A stretch of 64,000 nt of DNA from the NCBI RefSeq assembly GCF_003234935.1, contig NZ_QKSB01000009.1, forward strand, positions 62,001 to 126,000, read 5' to 3'. The notes beneath the pieces were generated by a model. The model worked only from the letters and a program-made list of their open reading frames with translations. It did no database searches and was not told where the DNA came from. A program made the translations under genes and the position numbers. The DNA comes from Putridiphycobacter roseus. Lineage in GTDB: Bacteria; Bacteroidota; Bacteroidia; Flavobacteriales_D; Crocinitomicaceae. The stretch's first letter is position 1. Every line of letters begins with the position of its first letter. Of this stretch, positions 1 through 9,099 are shown one piece after another.

Positions 1-1
1 T

Positions 2-1003
2 CCATACGAATACCAAAGAAGACATGCTAAGGAAATGATCAATGTAGGTGGTAAAAATCACCCTGTCGTTATTTCTGATTTATCGCATGTGGATGACATT
101 AAACCGGCCCACCTTTTTGGTGCAGGTTACACTTACAACATTGGGGACGACAAGTGGAACATTAAAGAACAAGCGGTTGATTATATATTTACAGAAAATA
201 CCATCCCCACATTCCAATTGCCAGGAACATTAGGCGTGATAGTAAAAGCCGATAAATGGGAAGATAAAAATCAAGTTTACCCTTTATTTCCCTCTATAAA
301 AGCCTTTCAAGCTACGACAAAAACTTCCAGTAAATTAAATTTTGTCCGCATTGATGCCCATGAATTGGCACTTTTAAAAGAACATAAAAATATACTAAAC
401 AATAGCAACATAGTATTGGTATTGAGTTCAAATAATTTGCACCGAATGGCTGAGCAAAGAAGGTTTTTTATGGAATTGGTCAAGCTTGATATTCAAACAC
501 CTATTATTCCATATAAAACCTATGCAGATATCGACAATGAAGCTTTTCAGCTTTATGCATCTACCGACTTTGGTGCTTTGTTAATTGATGGTTTTTCGGA
601 CGGGATTTGGATACACACTGAAAATTGTTCTAACCTACAATTAAATACCAGTACGGCATTTGGTATTTTACAAGCAACGCGTACTCGTATTTCAAAAACG
701 GACTATATTTCTTGTCCATCTTGTGGCCGAACCTTATTTGATTTGCAAATTACTACAGCAAAAATCAGAAACAGGACCAACCATTTAAAAGGATTGAAGA
801 TTGGCATTATGGGCTGTATTGTGAATGGTCCGGGTGAAATGGCAGATGCTGATTATGGTTATGTAGGTGTTGGTAAGGGAAAAATTAACCTTTACAAAGA
901 AAAAACAGTAGTCAAGAAAAACGTGACCGAAGAAGAAGCGGTGAATGAATTGGTAGAACTGATTAAGGAATATGGTGATTGGGTAGAGCCGAAAGTGAAT
1001 TGA
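2..1003 (+). CDS. ispG: 4-hydroxy-3-methylbut-2-enyl diphosphate synthase IspG, C-terminal part (5' end outside window)
   Basis: The reading frame is open from the window edge (codons start at base 2), so the gene begins upstream and only about 333 residues are visible. IspG reduces 2-C-methyl-erythritol cyclodiphosphate to HMBPP in the non-mevalonate isoprenoid pathway, using a [4Fe-4S] cluster. The cluster domain is clear: CPSCGRTLFDLQ supplies two cysteines, and GCIVNGPGEMADADYGYVG supplies the third Cys and the Glu ligand/catalytic residue. The stretch before the cluster domain matches the long bacteroidotal/plant form, which has an extra domain between the TIM barrel and the cluster domain. 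The ATG at 35 is internal and not a real start. It ends with WVEPKVN. Assignment is secure. Confidence 0.95.
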   Translation, partial: PYEYQRRHAKEMINVGGKNHPVVISDLSHVDDIKPAHLFGAGYTYNIGDDKWNIKEQAVDYIFTENTIPTFQLPGTLGVIVKADKWEDKNQVYPLFPSIKAFQATTKTSSKLNFVRIDAHELALLKEHKNILNNSNIVLVLSSNNLHRMAEQRRFFMELVKLDIQTPIIPYKTYADIDNEAFQLYASTDFGALLIDGFSDGIWIHTENCSNLQLNTSTAFGILQATRTRISKTDYISCPSCGRTLFDLQITTAKIRNRTNHLKGLKIGIMGCIVNGPGEMADADYGYVGVGKGKINLYKEKTVVKKNVTEEEAVNELVELIKEYGDWVEPKVN

Positions 1004-1038
1004 AGAAGCTAAATAATTTTAGTATTACTTCGTAAAAT

Positions 1039-1202
1039 GTTCTCGATACCATTTATTTAAAATACGCTCGTATTGTAACAAATCTCCCGATAGCAATCGG
1101 GACGAACGGACAACTATCTTTATTCTGCCTGTTCTAGTGAAGCGCATGGTAGTCACCAGGGTGATTTTCGCCGTACTGAGTATGTCGAAGTGTATCGAGA
1201 AC
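1039..1202. repeat. Short dispersed element with 11-bp terminal inverted repeats (copy 1)
   Basis: The segment starts GTTCTCGATAC (1039-1049) and ends GTATCGAGAAC (1192-1202), a perfect 11-bp inverted repeat. Inside is a hairpin, TCCCGAT-AGCA-ATCGGGA (1085-1102). A related element lies at 55842-55979 with the same end sequence and a similar internal CCCGA/TCGGG hairpin. No coding capacity is visible. Its last base is the last base of the stop codon of the minus-strand gene at 1202-2806. It resembles REP- or MITE-like repeats that I recall from Bacteroidota intergenic regions; any mobility is inferred. Confidence 0.7.
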
Positions 1203-2806
1203 TACTCCACTACCACCTTCTCTGTTTTAAGCACTGAAATACCATCAGTAACCTGCAATACATATAGCCCTTTGGCAAATTGGCTCACATCTAGCATGTA
1301 AGTTGTATAATTGCTATTGATTGCCCATTGTTTTACTATTTGTCCATTAACATTATATAAATATGCAATTACATTTTCATGAGCTATTTGAGATGCATAA
1401 TAAATATATAATTCATCATTGACAGGGTTAGGGAAAATTTTCAAACCAATTTCAGGCTTTGATACCACTGGCGGCTTTCCTGCTGTATCAAATTCCTCGC
1501 ATCCGGGCACCAAACAGCCGTGCTTATCTGTTTTTACTAACCAACCTAATTGCCCAATGGGTTCGGGGTTGGTGGCTTCAAAATTTTGTGATTGCCCTAC
1601 CATGACGAAACCACTATCTGGGGTTATATCTACGTCGTATAAAATGTGGGTAGGGATATTGTTTTCATTTTCTAAAAACTCCACTCTATGATAATTTCTA
1701 TCCCAAATGATTGTTCCTTCCAAATTGAATTTTAATAATCTTCCACCTGTATGAATACCATGTGTATTAATACTTGTTGTGTCGATTGTTCTTCCAATTG
1801 CAACAAAAATCGAATCTGAAATTTTTAAAATATTTTCAAAGTTTTTCCTCGTTTGACCTGAAGGCTCTAAGTCCTCAATCCGCCATACTTCATTTAAATT
1901 ATAATCTAATTTTATGATTAGTCCCTTATATATTCTAGCATTTCCATTTTGAACAAATGTACCATTCTGCCCCCCATAAATATAGCCGCCATCCATGGTT
2001 TGGGAAAGGCCATTGCAACCATAAGCCAATTGGTCGTTAGGGTAAATTTTGGTTTGAATAATATTACCCAAAGTATCTACAATTAATATTTTTGTATTGT
2101 CTCGCCAATCGGCATTTGCGGCTGGAGTGTGGGTTTGTGTGCCGCCTATCATTAGTCTATCAGGGGCTATTTTAATAAGGCTAGCGGCATTAAAAATTCT
2201 AAAATTACCCGAAATGCCATAATACGTTTGGTACCATAGCAATTCTCCTGTTTTGCTTATTTTAAACAGTGCTGTACCTCCTACTAAATCAGAATAGCGA
2301 TATACATTCACAGTGCCATAGTATGCACTGTCAATAGGGTCCTGTAAAAAACCACCAGGCTGAACAACCCTGTCATCATTATTTTGCTGGTATAAATCTA
2401 AATATGTTCTAAAAATTAAGGTGTCGCCATTTGGTTTTAGTTTAATAAAACCAAAATATTTGTGACTACCAATGGTATCGGTAGCAAAGGTTTGAGCAAA
2501 ATTACCATCCAAAGTTTTAATTAAATTTGGGCTCTCCCAAAAAACATAATTTGCTGAATCATTTTTATAGTAAGTAGTATCGGCTATTGATCCATCTAAA
2601 TTAAACTTAATAAAAACGCCTTCCTGAAGGTACGGAGGAATTAGATCTTTACTTTTGCCCATTACAAAATAACATGAGTCAGTTGCAAAAACACTAGAAA
2701 ATATGGTTGCTCCAGCTGTGCCGACATCCAAACGGATATTAAGTACAGGTTGTGCAATACTATGTAAACAATAAAGGAATAGATATAGTAAAATGCTTTT
2801 TTTCAT
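1202..2806 (-). CDS. Secreted protein with T9SS type A sorting domain, beta-propeller-like
   Basis: 534 residues. The N-terminus is a signal peptide (MKKSILLYLFLYCLHSIAQ). The last ~75 residues are a T9SS type A sorting domain: IFPNPVNDELYIYY, then YNVNGQIVKQW, then FAKGLYVLQV and a basic tail, so the protein is expected to cross the outer membrane by T9SS. The body has repeated blocks such as ILKISDSIFVAIGRT and DITPDSGFVMVGQSQN, alternating 'I/V-GG' strands with narrative 'DGG/DSGF' turns, as in delta-60-repeat or other beta-propeller proteins of Bacteroidota. No catalytic motif was recognised. The gene stands alone, and its stop codon abuts the dispersed repeat at 1039-1202. Function unknown. 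Confidence 0.8.
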   Translation of the reverse strand: MKKSILLYLFLYCLHSIAQPVLNIRLDVGTAGATIFSSVFATDSCYFVMGKSKDLIPPYLQEGVFIKFNLDGSIADTTYYKNDSANYVFWESPNLIKTLDGNFAQTFATDTIGSHKYFGFIKLKPNGDTLIFRTYLDLYQQNNDDRVVQPGGFLQDPIDSAYYGTVNVYRYSDLVGGTALFKISKTGELLWYQTYYGISGNFRIFNAASLIKIAPDRLMIGGTQTHTPAANADWRDNTKILIVDTLGNIIQTKIYPNDQLAYGCNGLSQTMDGGYIYGGQNGTFVQNGNARIYKGLIIKLDYNLNEVWRIEDLEPSGQTRKNFENILKISDSIFVAIGRTIDTTSINTHGIHTGGRLLKFNLEGTIIWDRNYHRVEFLENENNIPTHILYDVDITPDSGFVMVGQSQNFEATNPEPIGQLGWLVKTDKHGCLVPGCEEFDTAGKPPVVSKPEIGLKIFPNPVNDELYIYYASQIAHENVIAYLYNVNGQIVKQWAINSNYTTYMLDVSQFAKGLYVLQVTDGISVLKTEKVVVE

Positions 2807-2951
2807 AAACTGCTACAAATCAAATATAAGTAAATTAAGCATTAAAGAAGCAAGTAGTGGTTAGTAAGATTTGAGACATTTTAATTCATTCTAAGCGAAG
2901 GAATATTAAAATTACATTGTCTATATATTAAATCAACGTAAATTATAATTT

Positions 2952-5222
2952 ATGAAATTCAAATCACTACTCATTTTTGTGCTCGCTTTAGGCCTAAACC
3001 TCAGCGTTTTTGCACAAAACTTTTACGACCTCAACAGCATTCAATCCATTGAAATTACATTTGCACAAAGCAATTGGGACCAATTATTAGATGCTGAAAA
3101 AGCTGGGAATGACGGTTACATTCTGGCTACTTCGGTTACTGTGAACGGCACAGTATTCGACAGTGTGGGTGTAAAATACAAGGGCAACAGTACTTACAAT
3201 GCAAATCAAACCAAGAATCCGTTTCATATTGAGTTAGACACTTATAAGGAGCAGGATTATCAGGGATACAAGGATATTAAATTGAGCAACGTAGCCAACG
3301 ACCCTTCTTTTGTACGTGAAGTTTTAGCTTACCAAGTTATTCGTCAATACATGGATGCGCCACTTTCAAATTTTGCCAATGTTTCGGTAAACGGAAATTT
3401 AATTGGTTTATATGTAAGTTCTGAAGCTATTTCAAAAACATTTTTAAAGGATCGATTTGATTCTAAAAACAACACTTTTGTAAAATGTAATCCACCAGCA
3501 GGTGCGGGTCCACAAACATCAGACTTTCCAGATTTGACTTATAATGGTACCGACAGCGCAAATTATGAAGATGCTTATGAAATTAAATCGGACTTTGGAT
3601 GGAATGAATTAATTGCATTAACAGACACATTAAACAACAACTTTACGGCTATTGAATCAATACTTGATGTTGACCGTGCTTTGTGGATGCTTGCCCTAGA
3701 CAATGTGATTGTGAACTTAGACAGTTATATAGGAGCTTTTGCCCAAAACTATTACTTGTACAAAAGTGACTTTGATCAATTTATTCCTATCATTTGGGAT
3801 TTGAACGAATCATTTGGAGTGTTTTCTCAAACAGGAACCATCAACTTAAACAATACCACAGCTAAACAACAACTGACACATTTACTACACGAAAATGATG
3901 CAGATTTTCCATTGATGCAACAATTGATGACTGTACCCATGTACAAAAGAATGTATTTGGCACACATCAAAACCATATTATTAGAAAACTTTGATGATGG
4001 CTCTTACCTGAGCAGTGCTCAAACTTTTCAAACTTTAATCAGTTCAGCTGTACAAGCGGATAACAACAAGTTTTTTACTTACGCTAACTTTACCTCAAAC
4101 TTAAACAGTGATGTAAATGGCGGTGGAGGTGGTCCTGGAGGAGGATCTACTTACCCAGGTATTTCCAACTTGATGAATGCAAGAAGCAGCTACTTATTAG
4201 GTCAAGCTGATTTTACCACAACTGAACCCAGCATTGCAAACGTATCACCAAGCAATACTACACCCTACTTAAATGACATGGTTACCATTAACGCCACCAT
4301 TACAAACGAAAATGATGTATATATTGGATTTCGTGATAATGTATATGCACCCTTTACAAGAACGTTGATGTTTGACGACGGAAACCACAATGATGGCGCT
4401 GCCGGAGATGGTGTTTATGGTTTTGATTTAACCATGACCAATTTAAATGTACAATATTATATCTATGCGGAAAACAATGATATCGGAAAATTCTCACCAG
4501 CCAGAGCTGAATACGAATACCATGAGTTAACAACCTATACTCCTCCAGTAGGGGATATTGTAATTAATGAATTTCAAGCAGATAATGAAACAACCGTTAC
4601 CGATCAAGATGGAGAATATGACGATTGGATTGAATTGTTCAACAACACTGCTAATGCGATTGATTTAAGCGGTTATTTTTTATCAGACGACCAATCTGAC
4701 CTGACCTTATGGGAATTCCCACAAGGGACAAGTATTCCAGCAAATGGCTACTTAATTGTATGGGCTGACAAAGACGACAATCAAACAGGATTACATGCCG
4801 ACCTTAAACTATCCTCAGATGGGGAAACCATCTTTTTAAGTGATGCAAGTTATCAACTAATAGATCAAGTCACTTTTGGAGGGCAAACAACAGACTTTAC
4901 CATGGCAAGGTTTCCAAACGGAACAGGTAACTTTACTATGATGTACCCTACCTTTAACAGTATTAATGTAGATGTAACCTCTGTAGAAAACACCATTCCA
5001 GAAATCAGCTTCTTGGTTTACCCTAATCCAACACAATCAGTTTTAAATATCGCAGTTGAAAACAGTTTGGAATCAGCCAATATTTCAATCTACAGCATGC
5101 AAGGTAAATTAATACTGCAAACAAGCATTAATCAAAGTATGCAACTAGACGTTTCAGATTGGTCAAAAGGAACATATATCATCCAATTGAACAATTCAAC
5201 ACAGCAATTTATTAAAAGCTAA
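2952..5222 (+). CDS. CotH kinase-family protein with lamin-tail domain and T9SS type A sorting domain
   Basis: 756 residues with a signal peptide (MKFKSLLIFVLALGLNLSVFAQ). Residues about 30-420 are a CotH domain: the VKYKGNSTY block, then KLSNVANDPSFVREVLAY, and the late IPIIWDLNESFG motif. CotH of Bacillus spores is an atypical secreted protein kinase; activity here is inferred only from family. A Gly-rich stretch (GGGGGPGGGS, near 395) leads to an immunoglobulin-like segment. A lamin-tail domain follows from about 535 (GDIVINEFQADN, DDWIELFNN, IDLSGYFLSDD). The C-terminus is a T9SS type A domain (LVYPNPTQSVLNIAV ... WSKGTYIIQL). CotH plus LTD plus T9SS is a recurring architecture in Bacteroidota surface proteins. 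A terminator follows at once. Confidence 0.85.
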   Translation: MKFKSLLIFVLALGLNLSVFAQNFYDLNSIQSIEITFAQSNWDQLLDAEKAGNDGYILATSVTVNGTVFDSVGVKYKGNSTYNANQTKNPFHIELDTYKEQDYQGYKDIKLSNVANDPSFVREVLAYQVIRQYMDAPLSNFANVSVNGNLIGLYVSSEAISKTFLKDRFDSKNNTFVKCNPPAGAGPQTSDFPDLTYNGTDSANYEDAYEIKSDFGWNELIALTDTLNNNFTAIESILDVDRALWMLALDNVIVNLDSYIGAFAQNYYLYKSDFDQFIPIIWDLNESFGVFSQTGTINLNNTTAKQQLTHLLHENDADFPLMQQLMTVPMYKRMYLAHIKTILLENFDDGSYLSSAQTFQTLISSAVQADNNKFFTYANFTSNLNSDVNGGGGGPGGGSTYPGISNLMNARSSYLLGQADFTTTEPSIANVSPSNTTPYLNDMVTINATITNENDVYIGFRDNVYAPFTRTLMFDDGNHNDGAAGDGVYGFDLTMTNLNVQYYIYAENNDIGKFSPARAEYEYHELTTYTPPVGDIVINEFQADNETTVTDQDGEYDDWIELFNNTANAIDLSGYFLSDDQSDLTLWEFPQGTSIPANGYLIVWADKDDNQTGLHADLKLSSDGETIFLSDASYQLIDQVTFGGQTTDFTMARFPNGTGNFTMMYPTFNSINVDVTSVENTIPEISFLVYPNPTQSVLNIAVENSLESANISIYSMQGKLILQTSINQSMQLDVSDWSKGTYIIQLNNSTQQFIKS

Positions 5223-5241
5223 TTTTTTAGTGATAGTTGTT

Positions 5242-5275
5242 AAAAGCGTAATCTTTTTTAAGATTGCGCTTTTTT
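5242..5275. terminator. Bidirectional rho-independent terminator between converging genes
   Basis: AAAAGCGTAATCTT (5242-5255) pairs with AAGATTGCGCTTTT (5259-5272), with a single G-U-type mismatch, and is followed by a T run; the complement also ends in T. It serves the plus-strand CotH gene and overlaps the last codons of the minus-strand oxidoreductase, whose stop is at 5258. Confidence 0.75.
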
Positions 5276-7555
5276 TATAGATACCTCCACAAATTTTGAA
5301 ACAGGTGTATTACTTTTATCGGCGACACTATCGATAGGTACCAAAACATTAGTTTCTGGAAAATAAGAACCAATACAACCTTTCGCAATTTCGTATTCTA
5401 CTACTTTAAATTTATTTGCCTGTCGTCTTTCTCCATTAAAATGACTAGTAATGTTCACCACATCTCCACCTTTTAACCCTTGCGCATGCATGTCCTCTTT
5501 ATGCATTAACACCACTCTTCTTTCATTAAAAATACCACGATAACGGTCATTCATACCATAAATAGTAGTATTGTATTGGTCATGAGTCCTTACCGTCATT
5601 AACACAAAATGATCTGCAGGAATTTGATGGTTTGGTAAAGGATTAACAGTAAATTTTGCCAAGCCATTTTCCGTTGAAAAATTTCGATCTCTTGAGCCGT
5701 TTGGCAAATAAAACCCAGCTGGTTGTCTTACCCTTTGGTTAAAATTTTCAAAACCTGCGATAGTCACTTCAATATGGTCGCGTATCACATCATAATTAGC
5801 AACCATAGCAGACCATTTACCTTGATTATTAGTGAAAGTTGCTTTTGCTATACCGGCAACAATTGCAGGTTCACTTTTTAAGTCCTCACTGGCAGGTTCA
5901 AAAGCACCCTTGCTAGTATGTACTATCCCCATGGAGTTCTCTACCGTCACAAATTGAATGCCACTTGACTGTTTATCGGTCTCAGAACGAGAAATGCAAG
6001 GTAAAATAATTGCTGCTTCGCCAGTTACCACATGTGAACGGTTTAACTTTGTGGAAATCTGTACCGTTAAGTCTACTTTTTGCATACTTTCACCAGTCAA
6101 TTGACTATCTGGTGTTGCAGATATAAAGTTACCTCCCATACCCACAAAAACCTTTACTTTATCTTCCTGCATTGCTTTAATAGATTCTACTACATCATAT
6201 CCATGCAGTCTTGGTGTATTAAAACTAAATCTCTTATCCAGTGCTTCCAAAAATATTTCACTGGGTTTTTCAAAAATACCCATAGTCCTATCTCCTTGCA
6301 CATTACTATGCCCTCGCACAGGACAAGTACCAGCTCCAGGTTTTCCAATACTTCCTTTTAACAATAATAAATTTACAATCTCTTGTACATTTCCAACCCC
6401 ATTTTTATGTTGGGTAATGCCCATTGCCCAGCAAATAATAATCTTCTTTTTTTCAATGACCAATTGTGCAAATGCACGAACTGTTTTTTCACTGACACCA
6501 CTTTCTTTTACTGCTTGGTTAAAATCGCTTGCTTTTAAATGGTCGACTAATGCATCATAATGCTCACAGTATTTGTCAATAAATTCATGGTCAAATACCG
6601 AATTTGGCGCTTTTTCTTCCGCTTCCAGCATCAAAATCATGGTTGCTTTTAATAAAGGAACATCTCCATTAATTTTTACTTGCACAAATAAATCTTCTAA
6701 ATCTGTACCACCACTTAATACTGCGAAAGGATTTTGAGGATTAATAAAATTACTAGTCCCCGCCTCATTAATAGGATTCACCCCCACAATAGTACCGCCA
6801 TTATTTTTGCATTTTTCTAGCGCACTTAACATTCTAGGATGATTCGTACCTGGGTTTTGCCCCATTACAATCACCAATTCCGCTTCGTAAAAATCATTTA
6901 AAGTAACCGAACCTTTCCCAATACCTACGGTATCTCCTAAACCCGTCCCACTTGATTCGTGACACATGTTAGAACAGTCCGGCATATTATTAGTGCCATA
7001 TTCACGTACCATTAATTGATACATAAAAGCCGCTTCATTACTGGTTCTACCAGATGTATAAAAAACTGCCTCGTTAGGGCTATCCAAAGATTTTAACTTA
7101 TCTCCTATCTTTGTAAAAGCATCCTCCCAAGAAATCGGCTCATAGTGAGAACTTCCTTTTGGCAAGTACATAGGTGTGGTCAACCTTCCTTGTTTACCAA
7201 TCCAATAATCAGTTTGTTCACTGATGGCCTCAACCGAATTGGCTTTAAAAAATGCTGGCGTAACTCTTTTGTCCGTTGCTTCTTCTGCGATTGCTTTTGC
7301 GCCATTTTCGCAATATTCTCCTAAAGCCGATCGGTGCCCATCAGGGTCAGGCCAAGCACATCCCGGACAATCAAAGCCGCCTTTTTGGTTCATTTTATTG
7401 AGGATTTTAATCCCTTTTAAAAGTCCCATCTCTTCTGTAATATGCCTAAAGGATTTTTGAATAGCCGTAAACCCAGCTGCCTTATGTTTTTGACCTTCTA
7501 GTTTTAGATCTTCAAATTTTTCAGGAGGAACAATAGCTACTTTTCGATAAGACAT
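5258..7555 (-). CDS. FdhF/YdeP-type molybdopterin-dependent oxidoreductase
   Basis: 765 residues, close to the usual length of the formate dehydrogenase alpha-like FdhF/YdeP branch (~760). Near the N-terminus FDCPGCAWPDP (Cys63, Cys66) and YCENGAK (Cys82) form the family's reduced Fe-S signature. The molybdopterin region shows VFYTSGRTSNEAAFMYQ, NMCHESSGTGLGDTVG, VIVMGQNPGTNHPRM and CPVRGHSNVQGDRTMGI. A molydopterin dinucleotide-binding C-terminal domain follows (HFVLMTVRTHDQYNTTIYG). No Tat signal is present, so it is probably cytoplasmic. YdeP homologues are called formate-dehydrogenase-like or acid-resistance proteins; the true substrate is unknown. No fdhD or molybdenum cofactor genes lie nearby. 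The last residues are coded inside a terminator hairpin. Confidence 0.88.
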   Translation of the reverse strand: MSYRKVAIVPPEKFEDLKLEGQKHKAAGFTAIQKSFRHITEEMGLLKGIKILNKMNQKGGFDCPGCAWPDPDGHRSALGEYCENGAKAIAEEATDKRVTPAFFKANSVEAISEQTDYWIGKQGRLTTPMYLPKGSSHYEPISWEDAFTKIGDKLKSLDSPNEAVFYTSGRTSNEAAFMYQLMVREYGTNNMPDCSNMCHESSGTGLGDTVGIGKGSVTLNDFYEAELVIVMGQNPGTNHPRMLSALEKCKNNGGTIVGVNPINEAGTSNFINPQNPFAVLSGGTDLEDLFVQVKINGDVPLLKATMILMLEAEEKAPNSVFDHEFIDKYCEHYDALVDHLKASDFNQAVKESGVSEKTVRAFAQLVIEKKKIIICWAMGITQHKNGVGNVQEIVNLLLLKGSIGKPGAGTCPVRGHSNVQGDRTMGIFEKPSEIFLEALDKRFSFNTPRLHGYDVVESIKAMQEDKVKVFVGMGGNFISATPDSQLTGESMQKVDLTVQISTKLNRSHVVTGEAAIILPCISRSETDKQSSGIQFVTVENSMGIVHTSKGAFEPASEDLKSEPAIVAGIAKATFTNNQGKWSAMVANYDVIRDHIEVTIAGFENFNQRVRQPAGFYLPNGSRDRNFSTENGLAKFTVNPLPNHQIPADHFVLMTVRTHDQYNTTIYGMNDRYRGIFNERRVVLMHKEDMHAQGLKGGDVVNITSHFNGERRQANKFKVVEYEIAKGCIGSYFPETNVLVPIDSVADKSNTPVSKFVEVSIKKAQS

Positions 7556-7581
7556 AGGTAATAAATTGAAAGTGTGTTTTT

Positions 7582-7589
7582 CAAAGATA
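7582..7589 (-). promoter_or_regulatory. -7 promoter element of the molybdopterin oxidoreductase gene
   Basis: On the minus strand the sequence reads TATCTTTG, a perfect match to the Bacteroidota -7 consensus TAnnTTTG. It lies 27 bases before the ATG at 7555, implying a leader of about 20 bases. No good TTG -33 box is visible at the usual distance, so confidence is moderate. Confidence 0.45.
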
Positions 7590-7687
7590 GAAAAATATTG
7601 AGCTTAACTTTAATGCCATACAGCAAAAATATTTCTCATGGCCAAAAGTCATAAAACCTTCGCCTTAACAGTAAGAAATGCAAAAAA

Positions 7688-8899
7688 TTAAATGTTAGAT
7701 ATTTGAAACATAAATGTGGTGCCTGCAGCATCAATATCACAGGTAAAGCTTCCATCTAACTGTTCTGTCAAAGTTTCAATCAACTCTAAACCAAAACCCT
7801 TATGCCCTCTAGTTTGTTCACTCCAATTTCCATTATCAAAATAACACATACTTAACTGCCCTAAATCCGCTTCACATAATTGAATTCTTATTAGCGGGTG
7901 TACACTATTTTGAAAGGCATGCTTGATAGAGTTTGTTGCTAACTCATTAATCATTAAACCTATCGGGATGATTGTTTTTAAATTTAAACCCGCAACAGAA
8001 ACTTGGATGTCATATTCTATAGGTTTTGACAAGTTCGAAATACTGGAAATATCTTTACATAAATCATTGATATATTCTTCTAAATTAACTTTCGATAGAG
8101 AATCACCTAAATATAACTTTTGGTGAATAAGGCTCATGGCCATAATTCGATTGATGGCATCCCCAAATTGCTTTTTAACATCCTCTGATTGTATTTCATA
8201 TTGTTGCAAGCGCAGCAAACTGATAATAATTTGAAGATTATTTTTCACCCGGTGATGAATCTCTTTAATTAAAACGGTTTTCTCATCATTTTGCACTTTT
8301 ATTATCTCATTTTGTGCCCTTAATTCTGAATTTGCAAGCTCAATTTCCGCATGGTAATAATTATTAATAGTCAGAAACTCATAAATGATATAAGCAGATA
8401 AGCTAAGGGCGGTAAAAACCTCTACATTTATAACCACATTTCTTTCTAATGCTATAAGATTTTCTGTGTATAAATTACCCGTATAAATTGCAGAAAATAT
8501 AACGGTAATACCATTTAACGCCGTAATGAATATTCCATTTCTTTTGCCAAGTCCGAAGAAAGCAAACAAAATAACCAACCCAATCCAACAATAATCTGCG
8601 GAATGATTACTTCTTGGCAATATATTAATCGTAAAAAACAAAATAATTGTTCCAAGAAATGAAGCAATAAGATAGACAAGTCCAGCTTTTTTAATAAAAA
8701 ATAAATAGCCTAAGCAGAGCATTGAAATGATAAAACAAATAAAGTACATTTTCAACTCTTCAATGGGACTATTAATATACAAAATACATAGCCCAAAAAA
8801 AACTACTGAAAATATCAAATTGACCCGCCATGCGAGTAAAAATTTAGATTTTTCATAGAAATCTAATGAACTATTAATATTATAATTAAATAAATTCAT
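7688..8899 (-). CDS. Membrane sensor histidine kinase (HisKA_2 type), orphan
   Basis: 403 residues. Residues ~25-180 hold about six hydrophobic helices, forming a membrane sensor module. A short coiled coil (185-210) leads to the dimerisation/phosphoacceptor box KEIHHRVKNNLQIIISLLRL (His215/His216). A HATPase_c domain follows with the N box GLMINELATNSIKHAF and the G box GHKGFGLELIETL. The HisKA_2 family differs from classic HisKA and often has no cognate regulator next door; none is seen here. Its signal and target are unknown. Confidence 0.88.
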   Translation of the reverse strand: MNLFNYNINSSLDFYEKSKFLLAWRVNLIFSVVFFGLCILYINSPIEELKMYFICFIISMLCLGYLFFIKKAGLVYLIASFLGTIILFFTINILPRSNHSADYCWIGLVILFAFFGLGKRNGIFITALNGITVIFSAIYTGNLYTENLIALERNVVINVEVFTALSLSAYIIYEFLTINNYYHAEIELANSELRAQNEIIKVQNDEKTVLIKEIHHRVKNNLQIIISLLRLQQYEIQSEDVKKQFGDAINRIMAMSLIHQKLYLGDSLSKVNLEEYINDLCKDISSISNLSKPIEYDIQVSVAGLNLKTIIPIGLMINELATNSIKHAFQNSVHPLIRIQLCEADLGQLSMCYFDNGNWSEQTRGHKGFGLELIETLTEQLDGSFTCDIDAAGTTFMFQISNI

Positions 8900-9099
8900 G
8901 TTTTATTAAAACCTTTATTTACCATTAAAAATAGTTCCCAATTCTTACATAAATACTCCTTAATAAAAGGAAACAACCTTAAATTTTAACATTCATCTTT
9001 ATTGAGACAATTGGAAACCAGTTTTTTTTTGCAATACACTTTCTTTTGCCCTAATATACTTTAAACTATTATAGTTTAGGAGTAAAGCTTCAATATGAT

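Noticed and set aside
4114..4150. Gly-rich stretch in the CotH protein considered as a repeat or frameshift
   Set aside because: The frame stays open and the Gly-rich linker separates two domains, as is common in such proteins.
9062..9078. Palindrome TAAACTAT-T-ATAGTTTA downstream of the T9SS type B gene
   Set aside because: Pure A/T-rich stem of eight pairs with no T run in the right place; too weak to call a terminator.
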